DNA of 64,000 bases, taken from Bacteroidetes bacterium UBA1312 (lineage in GTDB: Bacteria; Bacteroidota; Bacteroidia; Chitinophagales; Chitinophagaceae). Positions 51,713 to 61,600 of the stretch are shown here, piece by piece. The position numbers and the translations under genes were made by a program. The notes under the pieces were generated by a model that searched no databases, had not been told where the DNA came from, and saw only the letters and a program-made list of their open reading frames with translations. Each line of letters begins with the position of its first letter. The stretch's first letter is position 1. The stretch covers positions 65,055 through 129,054 of the forward strand of contig DBTQ01000002.1 of NCBI GenBank assembly GCA_002307135.1, written 5' to 3'.

Positions 51713-53389
51713 TTAATATTTGAGTAGTTTTCCATAGTACAAGGATTTAGTACCCTGTGTTACTTGATACACATATACACCAGTTGCCCAATTAGCAGCA
51801 TGAATGTGATAACTGTTTTGATGTGCAGGCAGATTTGTTTGTAACAACATTCTACCTGTTATATCGCTTATTACCAATTGTAGAGGTTCCTTGTTTTGTA
51901 CCTCGTATTGCAGCTCGTAATCGCTGGTACTTGGGTTGGGATAAATATTGATATAGTTTGCTGTAGGATTAACAGGAATTATAGCTTCCGGATTACAGCT
52001 TGCGCCACCCTCACAGCCATTACTATCTACTTTTACTAACCAACCTTGTTGCAGTGGACCTACTTTACGGTCAATAGCATTTTTAGCTTGTCCTGCAAGA
52101 ATGTAACCACCGTCATTTGTTTGTTGTATATCATAAATGTTCAGATACATTGTATCATTCATGTCTGGACTCTTATATAGTCGTTGCCAGATAATATGCC
52201 CATCTGTACCACTAAGTTTCGTAAGACTACCTCTTATCCATGCTTTTGTTTCATCAGATAAATCGTACAACTTCCCAACTGTTCCCGCAACTATAAGATC
52301 CCCATTGGGCAACTCCTTCAATACGGTTTGCTCTGTCGCGCTTACAGAACCATGAACTGTACCAATAGTTTGTTTCCAAACACTATTGTGTGATGCATCT
52401 ATTTTTTCTATCCACCCTTCTGTTACGATATCAGCCCAATGGCCGGAGCCATCTGTATAATAGATAGGATGACCACTTCCTGAGCCACAATAAATATAAC
52501 CACTGTCTTTACTTCGGATAATATCGTTGATAGTGTATTGGAGATTGGCTATGTCAAATGCATTTTGCCAACTCCAAAGCATTGTCCCAGACGTATCACA
52601 TTTAATGATCAGCGAAGCATAATAATTTACATAACCTAATCCGGCATTCGCATTGTTGATACTGCCCGTCATCGTATAACCATCCGATTCAATGAGTAAA
52701 TGTTTAGGGGTATTGTGCATACCGCTGGTCGAAAAATCCTTGACCCAGATTTCATTAAAATATTTGTCCAGTTTACGCAGACAAAAAACAGTTTTACCGG
52801 AACATACAAGACTTGATAACATGAGCCAGTTGCCATAAGCATCTGGCTTAAAGTCCAGCAGCAAATGATTAGTTACATCAGAAGTAGTGCAATAAGGACG
52901 ATTGTATTCGCGGTATGCCAGTACATTACCGAAGCTATCAAACTGGACTATCCCTATCTGAAAGTTTTGGTAACTTGGATTGTAAGGCGCTACGGCTGTA
53001 TCTACTACTGTAAAGGCATGTAAAAAAGTACCATCATTCAGTGCAATTAAATTGTTACTCGGAGCGATAAATGCAGGTACTGCTGAAGTGTAAATTTTAT
53101 CATCCCGTTGATAGAGCTTTGTAGTAATTACATTTCCCGCACTGTCCATCACACAAAACTTGATCCCTGCCTTATTTAAAAAACTGGTACCCCCGATATA
53201 GTTCACGCTATCTACACAGCCATCGGTTATTACATAATATCGATTATTTTTTTGCAAAGCACAAGTAAAAATATTAGCCCCACAGCCAATAGTATAGCGT
53301 TTATTAAAATACTGCTGTGCAGCACAGGGATTCTGCCCTATACTACACAACAGTATCAATAAAAAGCAATAAAGATTTTGCTTGTTCAT
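51713..53389 (-). CDS. Tandem T9SS paralogue 1 (N-terminal type A)
   Basis: 558 residues from ATG 53389 (signal peptide MNKQNLYCFLLILLCSIGQN). The body contains repeated propeller-like turns: NDGGYILAGQAK, DSGYIYCGSGSG, DGYTMTGSINNANAGL, and IIWQRLYKSPDMND. The C-terminal sorting domain has GWLVKVDSNGCEGGASCNP, then INIYPNPSTSDYELQYE and GVYVYQVTQGTKS. It shares N-terminal features (CALQKNNRYY, LYQRDDKIYTS) with paralogue 4, but the middle FSTSGMHN block is as in paralogues 2 and 3. No catalytic motif is seen. Likely a surface or extracellular beta-propeller protein. A start at 53461 would run through the spacer repeat and is rejected. Confidence 0.8.
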   Translation of the reverse strand: MNKQNLYCFLLILLCSIGQNPCAAQQYFNKRYTIGCGANIFTCALQKNNRYYVITDGCVDSVNYIGGTSFLNKAGIKFCVMDSAGNVITTKLYQRDDKIYTSAVPAFIAPSNNLIALNDGTFLHAFTVVDTAVAPYNPSYQNFQIGIVQFDSFGNVLAYREYNRPYCTTSDVTNHLLLDFKPDAYGNWLMLSSLVCSGKTVFCLRKLDKYFNEIWVKDFSTSGMHNTPKHLLIESDGYTMTGSINNANAGLGYVNYYASLIIKCDTSGTMLWSWQNAFDIANLQYTINDIIRSKDSGYIYCGSGSGHPIYYTDGSGHWADIVTEGWIEKIDASHNSVWKQTIGTVHGSVSATEQTVLKELPNGDLIVAGTVGKLYDLSDETKAWIRGSLTKLSGTDGHIIWQRLYKSPDMNDTMYLNIYDIQQTNDGGYILAGQAKNAIDRKVGPLQQGWLVKVDSNGCEGGASCNPEAIIPVNPTANYINIYPNPSTSDYELQYEVQNKEPLQLVISDITGRMLLQTNLPAHQNSYHIHAANWATGVYVYQVTQGTKSLYYGKLLKY

Positions 53390-53424
53390 TGGTTTTGATT
53401 GTTTTTTAAATAACACCGCACGCA

Positions 53425-53480
53425 TGTCATCTCGAGCTTCGAGAGATCCCTCCCCGCCCAAAAGCGGGATCGGGATGACA
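53425..53480. repeat. 56-bp inverted-repeat element, copy 1
   Basis: TGTCATC (53425-53431) and GATGACA (53474-53480) bound an element with internal palindromes (TCTCGAGCTTCGAGA, CCCGCccaaaaGCGGG). It sits in the spacer between paralogues 1 and 2. The surrounding about 170 bases (53401-53570) are nearly identical to 55196-55366. Confidence 0.75.
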
Positions 53481-53531
53481 AGCAGGTGCCGTGCTTATCT
53501 ATTTGCTTATATGCTTCACCATTCAAGGCGC

Positions 53532-55184
53532 TTAGTATTTTACTAATTTACCGCTCATGGTCGTCGTGCCCTTCTGGCTAAGTTGGTACAGATACACACC
53601 CGCAGCCCAATTAGCAGCATGAATGTGATAACTGTTTTGATGTGCAGGCAGATTTGTTTGTAACAATATTCTTCCTGTTATATCGCTTATTACCAATTGT
53701 AGTGGTTCCTTGTTTTGTACCTCGTATTGCAGCTCGTAATCGCTGGTACTTGGATTGGGATAAATATTGATATAGTTTGCTGTTGGATTTACAGGAATTA
53801 TAGCTGTAGGATTACAGCTTGCGCCACCTTCACAACCATTGCTATCTACTTTGATTAGCCAACCCCGCCAATAGGGTGCTATTAGTGGGGCAATTAAATT
53901 ATCTAACGTATAACCAGCTAATATAAAACCGCCGTCCTCGGTCGAACGCATATCATAAAGATAGCTAGATAACGTGTCCGGCTGATAATTGTATATACGC
54001 TGCCAAATTATTGAACCATCTATCGGGTTCAATTTGGTTAGTGATGCATGAGGGTAACCTTTAGTAGTTGAACCCTCAAAGAATTTAAATAGCCCTCCGG
54101 CTATTAGAATGTTGCCATCAGGTAATTCTTTGATCACTCTTTGCTCATTGTAATCAATATCTCCGTCTGTGTAACCCAGTTTTGTTTGCCAAACAGACTT
54201 GCGTGTACTGTCCAGTTTTTCCACATAGCCCCATACAACAATGCCAGACCAATGGCCAGAACCATCTGTATAATAAATCGGATTTCCTCTGCCAGAACCA
54301 CAATAGATATAACCGTTGTCTTTGGTGCGGATAATATCGTTAATAGTATATTGTAAATTGGTAATATCAAAAGTATTTTGCCATGACCAAAGCATCGCCC
54401 CTGCCGTATCACACTTAATAATCAGCGAAGCATAATAATTAGTATATGGAGATGCCGAATTGCCGTTATCTATGCTCCCCGTCATGGTATAGCCATCGGG
54501 TTCAATGAGTAAATGCTTCGGTTTATTGTGCATACCACTGGTCGAAAAATCCTTGACCCAGATTTCATTAAAATCCTTATCCAGTTTGCGCAAACAAAAC
54601 ACGACCTTACCGTAGCAAATAAGGCTGGACAACATTAGCCAATGCCCGTAGCCATCGGGCTTTAAATCCATCAGTATATGGTTGGTCGGGTCATAAGTGG
54701 TGCAATAAGGGCGGGCATAATCTCGCATCCACAGCACATTGCCCAAAGTATCGAAGTGAATTAAAGTTGTTTGAGCCGCATAATAGCTAGGATTTGCTAT
54801 ATCCAATGCTGTATCAACGCAGCTTACCGCCAGTAAAAAACCACTGTCTGTGGGGTATAAGGTATTACTAAATGTGGAGTTAGTTATTTTTTTATCCGCC
54901 CTTTGCAAGAGCTTGCTGGTCAATAAATTGCCGCTGCTGTCAAACACCGCAAATTTTATTCCATTGGTGTTGTAAAAAATATCCGCTGATATGTGGTTGA
55001 TACTATCGAGACATGCATTCGTAACGTAGTATTTGCTGCCCCGTTGCGCCACGCTTGTAAATTTCATTTGGGCACAATCGACAGTATAATTCTTATTAAA
55101 ATACTGTTGGGCAACACTGGGCAATATGCCCAGTGTGCCCAACAATACAGTCAATAAAAAGCAACGGATGATTTGCTTGTTCAT
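53532..55184 (-). CDS. Tandem T9SS paralogue 2 (N-terminal type B)
   Basis: 550 residues from ATG 55184 (signal peptide MNKQIIRCFLLTVLLGTLGI). Type B N-terminus: FTSVAQRGSKYYVTNACLDS, HISADIFYNTNGIKF and LLQRADKKITN. The middle has FSTSGMHNKPKHLLIEPDGY and DNGNSASPYTNYYASLI. The C-terminal half has GGFILAGYTLDN, GWLIKVDSNGCEGG and a sorting domain with INIYPNPSTSDYELQYE, ending KGTTTMSGKLVKY. Its N-terminal half is nearly identical to paralogue 3. The frame stays open upstream to 55322, through the spacer element, but that part has no signal peptide and is not believed to be coding. Confidence 0.8.
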   Translation of the reverse strand: MNKQIIRCFLLTVLLGTLGILPSVAQQYFNKNYTVDCAQMKFTSVAQRGSKYYVTNACLDSINHISADIFYNTNGIKFAVFDSSGNLLTSKLLQRADKKITNSTFSNTLYPTDSGFLLAVSCVDTALDIANPSYYAAQTTLIHFDTLGNVLWMRDYARPYCTTYDPTNHILMDLKPDGYGHWLMLSSLICYGKVVFCLRKLDKDFNEIWVKDFSTSGMHNKPKHLLIEPDGYTMTGSIDNGNSASPYTNYYASLIIKCDTAGAMLWSWQNTFDITNLQYTINDIIRTKDNGYIYCGSGRGNPIYYTDGSGHWSGIVVWGYVEKLDSTRKSVWQTKLGYTDGDIDYNEQRVIKELPDGNILIAGGLFKFFEGSTTKGYPHASLTKLNPIDGSIIWQRIYNYQPDTLSSYLYDMRSTEDGGFILAGYTLDNLIAPLIAPYWRGWLIKVDSNGCEGGASCNPTAIIPVNPTANYINIYPNPSTSDYELQYEVQNKEPLQLVISDITGRILLQTNLPAHQNSYHIHAANWAAGVYLYQLSQKGTTTMSGKLVKY

Positions 55185-55220
55185 TGGTTTTGGTTGTTTT
55201 TTTAAATAACACCGCACGCA

Positions 55221-55276
55221 TGTCATCTCGAGCTTCGAGAGATCCCTCCCCGCCCAAAAGCGGGATCCGGATGACA
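55221..55276. repeat. 56-bp inverted-repeat element, copy 2
   Basis: Same element as at 53425-53480 with one or two differences (GGGATCCGG against GGGATCGGG). It lies in the matching place between paralogues 2 and 3, about 1796 bases from copy 1, so it was copied with the gene unit. Confidence 0.75.
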
Positions 55277-55327
55277 AGCAGGTGCCGTGCTTATCTATTT
55301 GCTTATATGCTTCACCATTCAAGGCGC

Positions 55328-56971
55328 TTAGTATTTTACTAATTTACCGCTCATGGTCGTCGTGCCTTTCTGGCTGAGTTGGTACAGATACACCCCCGCA
55401 GCCCAATTAGCAGTATTAATGTGATAAGTATTTTGTTGTGTGGATAAGTTTGCTTGCAGCATCGTGCGACCTGTTATATCGCTTATTACCAATTGTAACG
55501 GTTCCTTGTTTTGTGACTGGTATTGCAGCTCGTAGTCGTTGCTACTTGGGTTGGGGTAAATATTGATATAGTTTGCTGCTGGATTAACAGGAATTATTGC
55601 TGTAGGATTACAGCTTGCGCCACCTTCACAACCATTGCTATCTACTTTAATCAGCCACCCCCTCAGTGTTGGCGCTGTAAATGGTACAACTACGTTATCC
55701 TCCGTATAGCCCGCTAATATGTAACCACCGTCATCAGTCGAGCGCATATCATACACATATCCCGAAAGTGTGTCTGGGTGATATTCATAAAGCCTTTGCC
55801 AAATGATGGAACCATCATTTGCATTGAGCTTAGTGAGCGCGGCAAAAGTATAGCCGTATGTGGTGAAATTTTTACCGAGTGTTCCTGCCACCATTATATT
55901 GCCATCGGTTAGTTCTTTAATTACTACCTGTTCATTTTGTTGCGGGAATGACCCCACAAAACCCAGTTTCGTTTGCCAAACCGATTTTCGGGCGCTATCC
56001 AGTTTTTCCACATAGCCATAAACAGCAATGCCCGACCAATGGCCGGAACCATCTGTATAATAAATCGGATTTCCCCTACCGCTTCCGCAATAGATGTAAC
56101 CACTGTCTTTGGTTCGGACAATATCATTGATGGTATATTGTAAATTGGCAATATCAAATGTATTTTGCCATGACCAAAGCATTGTCCCTGCCGTATCGCA
56201 CTTAATGATCAGCGAAGCATAATAATCAGTGTATGGAGATGCCGAATTGCCGTTATCTATGCTCCCCGTCATGGTATAACCATCCGATTCAATGAGTAAA
56301 TGCTTCGGTTTATTGTGCATACCGCTGGTCGAAAAATCCTTGACCCAAATTTCATTAAACCCTTTATCCAGTTTGCGCAAACAAAACACGACCTTACCGT
56401 AGCAAATAAGGCTGGACAACATTAGCCAATGCCCGTAGCCATCGGGCTTTAAATCCATCAGTATATGGTTGGTCGGGTCATAAGTGGTGCAATAAGGGCG
56501 GGCATAATCTCGCATCCACAGCACATTCCCTAGAGTATCGAAATGAATTAAAGTTGTTTGAGCCGCATAATAGCCGGGGTTAGCAATGTCAACTGCCGTG
56601 TCAATGCAGCTTACGGCTAATAAAAAGCCACTATCCGTGGGGTATAAGGTATTACTAAAAGTGGAGTTGGTTATTTTTTTGTCCGCTCTTTGCAAGAGCT
56701 TGCTGGTCAATAAATTGCCGCTGCTGTCAAACACCGCAAATTTTATTCCATTGGTGTTGTAAAAAATATCCGCTGATATATGATTGATGCTATCGAGACA
56801 CACATCCGTAACATAGTATTTATTACCTCTTTGCGCTACACTAGTAAATTTTAATTGCCTGCATCCAATAGTGTAATGCTTATTAAAATACTGCTGGGCA
56901 GCACTGGGTAAATTGCCCAGTGTGCCCAACAGTATGATCAATAAAAAGCAACGGATGATTTGCTTGTTCAT
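55328..56971 (-). CDS. Tandem T9SS paralogue 3 (N-terminal type B)
   Basis: 547 residues with signal peptide MNKQIIRCFLLIILLGTLGN. Type B N-terminus is almost the same as paralogue 2 (HISADIFYNTNGIKF, STFSNTLYPTDSGFLLAVSC). The region after residue 330 is closer to paralogue 4 (QNEQVVIKELTDGNIMVAGT; AGYTEDNVVVPFTAPT). The sorting domain has INIYPNPSSNDYELQYQ and ends KGTTTMSGKLVKY. It is followed after 11 bases by the upstream end of paralogue 4 (genes read right to left), without the spacer element. Confidence 0.8.
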   Translation of the reverse strand: MNKQIIRCFLLIILLGTLGNLPSAAQQYFNKHYTIGCRQLKFTSVAQRGNKYYVTDVCLDSINHISADIFYNTNGIKFAVFDSSGNLLTSKLLQRADKKITNSTFSNTLYPTDSGFLLAVSCIDTAVDIANPGYYAAQTTLIHFDTLGNVLWMRDYARPYCTTYDPTNHILMDLKPDGYGHWLMLSSLICYGKVVFCLRKLDKGFNEIWVKDFSTSGMHNKPKHLLIESDGYTMTGSIDNGNSASPYTDYYASLIIKCDTAGTMLWSWQNTFDIANLQYTINDIVRTKDSGYIYCGSGRGNPIYYTDGSGHWSGIAVYGYVEKLDSARKSVWQTKLGFVGSFPQQNEQVVIKELTDGNIMVAGTLGKNFTTYGYTFAALTKLNANDGSIIWQRLYEYHPDTLSGYVYDMRSTDDGGYILAGYTEDNVVVPFTAPTLRGWLIKVDSNGCEGGASCNPTAIIPVNPAANYINIYPNPSSNDYELQYQSQNKEPLQLVISDITGRTMLQANLSTQQNTYHINTANWAAGVYLYQLSQKGTTTMSGKLVKY

Positions 56972-56982
56972 TGGGTTAGATT

Positions 56983-58653
56983 TTAATTTTTAATCAACTT
57001 ACCTGTTTTGAATATTGCTCCTTCCCTGCTCAACTGATAGATATACACACCGCTGGCCCAATTGACAGCATGAATATGGTAAGTATTTTGTTGTGCAGGC
57101 AGATTTGTTTGTAACAATATTCTTCCTGTTATATCGCTTATTACCAATTGTAGTGGTTCCTTATTTTGTACCTCGTATTGCAGCTCGTAATCGCTGGTAC
57201 TTGGGTTGGGGTAAATATTGATATAGTTTGCTGTTGGATTTACAGGAATTATTGCTGTAGGATTACAACTTGCGCCGCCTTCACAACCATTGCTATCTAC
57301 TTTGATCAGCCAGCCTCGTTGTGTAGGTGCTGTAAATGGGACAACTACTTCGTCCATAGTATATCCAGCCAATATATAACCGCCATCAGTCGTTTGTCGC
57401 ATATCATAAATATAACCCGAAAGTGTATCTGGGTGATAATCATATAATCTTTGCCATAAAATAGTACCATCTGTTCCTCTTAACTTAGTCAAGGCTGCTT
57501 TTGTATTACCTTTTGGTCCAACATCATCAAAGAATTTGCCTAAAGTTCCGGCCACCATTATATCACCATTGGTTAGTTCTTTAAGAACAGTTTGTTCATT
57601 TTGATTTGGGTCTGCAGCCACGTAGCCTAATTTAGTTTGCCATACTAATTTTCTGTTGCTGTCCAATTTCTCGACGTAACCCCAAACAACAATGCCAGAC
57701 CAATGGCCGGAACCATCTGCGGCATACAAGGGATTTCCCCTACCGCTTCCGCAATAGATATAACCGCTATCCTTAGTGCGTATAATATCGTTGATGGTGT
57801 ATTGCAAGTTGGTAATATCAAAAGTATTCTGCCAGTGCCAAAGCATAGTTCCTGCTGTGTCGCATTTGACAATGAGCGAAGCATAGTAATTGACATATCC
57901 CAACCCTGCATTCGCATTATTAATGCCTCCAGTCATTGTGTAGCCATCCGGTTCAATTAATAAATGTTGGGGAAGATTTTGCATGCCGGAAACGGAGAAA
58001 TTTTTATCCCATATTTCATTAAAATTTTTATCCAGCTTTCGTAAGTTGAAAACGATTTGTGCGTTACACTCAATCAGTGTAAGCATCAACCAGTTGCCAT
58101 AAGCATCCGGTTTGAAATCACACATTAGTTGGGTCGTTTGATCGGTCGTTTTACAATATGGCCTGTCATATTCTTTGTACATTACTACATTTCCAATACT
58201 ATCAAATTCAACAATTGCCGATTGGAAATTATGGCTACCTGGGCTGTAAGCAGCGTAGGCTGTATCCATCACGGTAAAAGCGAAGAGGAATATGCTGTCG
58301 TTTAGTATCCTGAAATTATTGCTCGGTGTTATACCATCTGGTAAAATAGCAGTAAAAATTTTGTCATCCCGCTGATAGAGTTTTGTACTGATGATCTTTC
58401 CGGTACTGTCAAATACGCTAAATTTAATGCCCGTTACATTTTTAAAACTTGTACCACCAATGTAGTTAATACTGTCATTGCAAATATTTACCGTATAGTA
58501 TTTATTGTTTTTCTGCAATGCGCCTGTAAATACGTTTCCACCAGTACCAAGTGTATAGCGCTTATTAAAATATTGCTGGGCAGCAACGGGCCATCTGCCC
58601 GTTGTGCCCAACAATACAATCAATAAAAAGCAATGGAATATTTGCTTCTTCAT
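56983..58653 (-). CDS. Tandem T9SS paralogue 4 (N-terminal type A)
   Basis: 556 residues with signal peptide MKKQIFHCFLLIVLLGTTGR. Type A N-terminus (FTGALQKNNKYYTVNICNDS, YIGGTSFKNVTG, LYQRDDKIFTA). It has the NNANAGLGYVNYYASLI block like paralogue 1 and FSVSGMQNLPQHLLIEPDGY, which differs from the other three. The propeller-like turns DSGYIYCGSGRGNPLYAADG and DGGYILAGYTMDE follow. The C-terminus has INIYPNPSTSDYELQYE and ends EGAIFKTGKLIKN. It lies 12 bases downstream of the beta-helix protein gene, so it is probably transcribed with it from the promoter at 62194-62226. Confidence 0.8.
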   Translation of the reverse strand: MKKQIFHCFLLIVLLGTTGRWPVAAQQYFNKRYTLGTGGNVFTGALQKNNKYYTVNICNDSINYIGGTSFKNVTGIKFSVFDSTGKIISTKLYQRDDKIFTAILPDGITPSNNFRILNDSIFLFAFTVMDTAYAAYSPGSHNFQSAIVEFDSIGNVVMYKEYDRPYCKTTDQTTQLMCDFKPDAYGNWLMLTLIECNAQIVFNLRKLDKNFNEIWDKNFSVSGMQNLPQHLLIEPDGYTMTGGINNANAGLGYVNYYASLIVKCDTAGTMLWHWQNTFDITNLQYTINDIIRTKDSGYIYCGSGRGNPLYAADGSGHWSGIVVWGYVEKLDSNRKLVWQTKLGYVAADPNQNEQTVLKELTNGDIMVAGTLGKFFDDVGPKGNTKAALTKLRGTDGTILWQRLYDYHPDTLSGYIYDMRQTTDGGYILAGYTMDEVVVPFTAPTQRGWLIKVDSNGCEGGASCNPTAIIPVNPTANYINIYPNPSTSDYELQYEVQNKEPLQLVISDITGRILLQTNLPAQQNTYHIHAVNWASGVYIYQLSREGAIFKTGKLIKN

Positions 58654-58665
58654 TGGGTTTGGATT

Positions 58666-61600
58666 TTAATTTTTAGTCAGCTTGCCTGACAAAGTTGTTG
58701 TGCCATCTTCGTTTATGCGATAAAGATACACCCCAATTGGCAATTTATCTATGCTTATGCGTTGTGTAGCGTTGCTGCTCAGCGTTTGTTGCAATACCAT
58801 TTTGCCCATTACATCACGTAGTTCTAATACAGGAACAATTCCTTGTTTGTTCTGTACCTGGTACGCTACATCAATGTAATTGTCAGCAGGGTTAGGATAA
58901 ATACCATTGCGGGATGCCGGAGTTTCTTCCGTCATTACCTTACGTTGCGTATTCGCCTCAGTAGGATAAAGGAAAGTATTGCTAAAGGTACGGCCATCAT
59001 ATAAATTCAGCCAACCTTGTGCCCTTACTTTCGCCCACATCATAGCACTATCTGCTACTATACTCAAAGTGCTTATCTGGGCGGGGCTTAATTCTGTAGG
59101 TGCTTTATCAGCGGCTAACATATCAATACTGATATCGAACAACATACGGCCCCAATGGCTGAATTCGTAAGCCTCTTTACCTGTAAGGCCGCGATCACCT
59201 ACAATACCATTGTACAAATTATTAGCATTGGTTACATCGCCATCCTGTATATACAGGTCTACACGGGCCAGATCGCTGTAGGGGTCTGCCAACATGCCTA
59301 AGTAAGTATGCAATTGGGTACTGCGGTCTGTAAGCTCAGTATGCAGGTTATAGTAATCCACATTGTCCAGTATCCCTTCACGCAACATCGAGCCACTCAT
59401 TCCTGATAATGCTCCCAATGTATGCGCAATTGAAGTAGTCGTGGAAACGACACCTACACCTGCTGCACAATTGTCCAAAGAAGGAGTGGACACATTAGTA
59501 ACAGTACCTGAAGTAGAAGGTATTAAGGCTCCACTGCCACCGCTATGGTAATAATAGCTCACAGCGCCAACAGTTGCAACGTCGTTGGTAAAATCCAAAA
59601 CACTGTGTGAAAAGCTATTCCCTGCGGCTAAACTTGGGTCGCCCTGCTGGGCACGTATGCCATCCTGGCTTGGGTCTGCACCCAATACAACAGTATTGAA
59701 ATGTACATTGCTGATATTGGTATTGCACAAAAATTGCAAGCCTGTAGATATAAGACCATTACTTCTGTTCATATAATTACTCAACATACCCACCTGTATA
59801 TTCTGGATGCTGTTACGTTGAATGTAATTGTTCGCTGAACCCGCATTCCACACCAGCGCTGCTCGATTACCGCTTGGACTGGGGTTGGAGCCGGTTACAT
59901 TTTGGAAGGTATTGGTGGTTACCGCAAAGCCGGAGCCTGTTTCTATTTTTACGCCTGTTCCACCACCTTCGGGTACTTCAAAGTAGTTACTGATGAATCG
60001 TGGGTTGTTGACCGCACTGGAGTGTATGGCGGTAGTGTTTTTACTGAAGCTGGAGGATACTACAGATACTATAGGTCGACCAAATGCAGAGGCGTTGACA
60101 CTAATACCTTCATTCAATCCGGTGAATGTATTGGGTGTAGTGGTACCGGCTGCATTATATACACGCAAGTCCATATCTGTACCTTTGATACCAAAGCCCG
60201 TCGGGCCACTGGCTACTGTAGCGGTAAAGCTGCTGGACATTATCCGCACATTGTTGATATTGTTGCCTGCAATGAACCCGCGGAAGCCACTGCTGTGTGC
60301 ATCGTCCATGCTGAACGTACATTGGTTGATCCAGTGTGCGAAAGGATTTGCCGTCAAGAATAAAGCCATGGAGCGTTTAGGGTACGCCGCAAAGTCAATG
60401 CCTCCTTTGTTGTTGCTAAAGGTGGAATTAGTGGCATGGATCACACCACCCGCACGTGCAATGGTGGATGAGGCAGTGGTAGGATCATAAGTACGAACAG
60501 CTACCTGAGCATCCGATATAGTGGAATTATTCAATTCTAAATAACCTTGGTGATAGCCGCCACCTGACATCATGAGCTGGTCTTTGTTGCTGTTACCTTG
60601 TAGGATAATTCCTGCCCAGGTATTATTGCCATTACCACAGCCATTGTATGCTTTGATGGTACTGTTGTTCAAGATCAACTGCCCTGCCGGCAATACTCCG
60701 GCAGGATCACTTTGCACCAAAATTTGTGCATTAGGCCCCATTTCAATTGTCATGTTTTGGAGTGTAAGTGTTTTGCCCGGTGAGATCATAATTTTATCTC
60801 TAACCCTTAATGTAGGCATATTGATACCATAACCTCCGTTCACTATTGGGTTGTTGGTAGGGGTCCAGGTTTCTGCAGCCGCTATTGGCGGTGTAATTAT
60901 AAACGGACCATCAAATAAACTAGCACCTACTCCATAGGTATATATAGCATACGCGCCATTGTCATTGTTATTAGCCGATGTAGCCGGAGCAAGTACAGGA
61001 ATGAATACCGGTGCATAATAGTTTGTTATGCCGTCATAGATTTGAACGGTACCTTGTATGGGGTTTTGTGCGGCGAATGGATTCGTAAAGTAGTCGTTAA
61101 TGTCCGCATACTTAATCGTATAGTTTGTTTTATCGCCTGCGCCCAACCATGTATTATAAGCATAGCCAAATCCGGTATTAGGCATTGGGGCTCCTCCAAT
61201 ATAAGTCCAGCCACCAGATAAATAATCAGTGTTATACACAGGGGTTGGAGCTCCCAAACCACCTGAACTCATGTTGAAATACATATTCACAACAAGGTCA
61301 TTTTTGGTTTGGCAGTTGGGAAGTCCTACACCGGGATAAACAATAAATTCTGTATGATACTTAGGCTCCCAGCCCGTTACGCCTATAATAGCGCTGTTGA
61401 TGGGTGGGTCAGTAATTACTTGAAAATGATAATCGGAGCCGGTTGGGTAAGTAGTAGCACATATCTCATTGGCAACTACAGATACTTTTGTGATCCGGTC
61501 CATAACGATGAGTCTGGCCGTAGTAACAATCGGAACACCAGGCCCTGTAGGCGTTGTCCTCAGCGCGTGGCTATTGGTAAATTCAAAAGTGTATTCGCCA

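Noticed and set aside
53390..53461. Upstream extensions of paralogue 1 (to 53461) and paralogue 2 (to 55322)
   Set aside because: They run through the spacer repeat element and put the signal peptide in the middle of the protein. The starts at 53389 and 55184 give signal peptides at the N-terminus.
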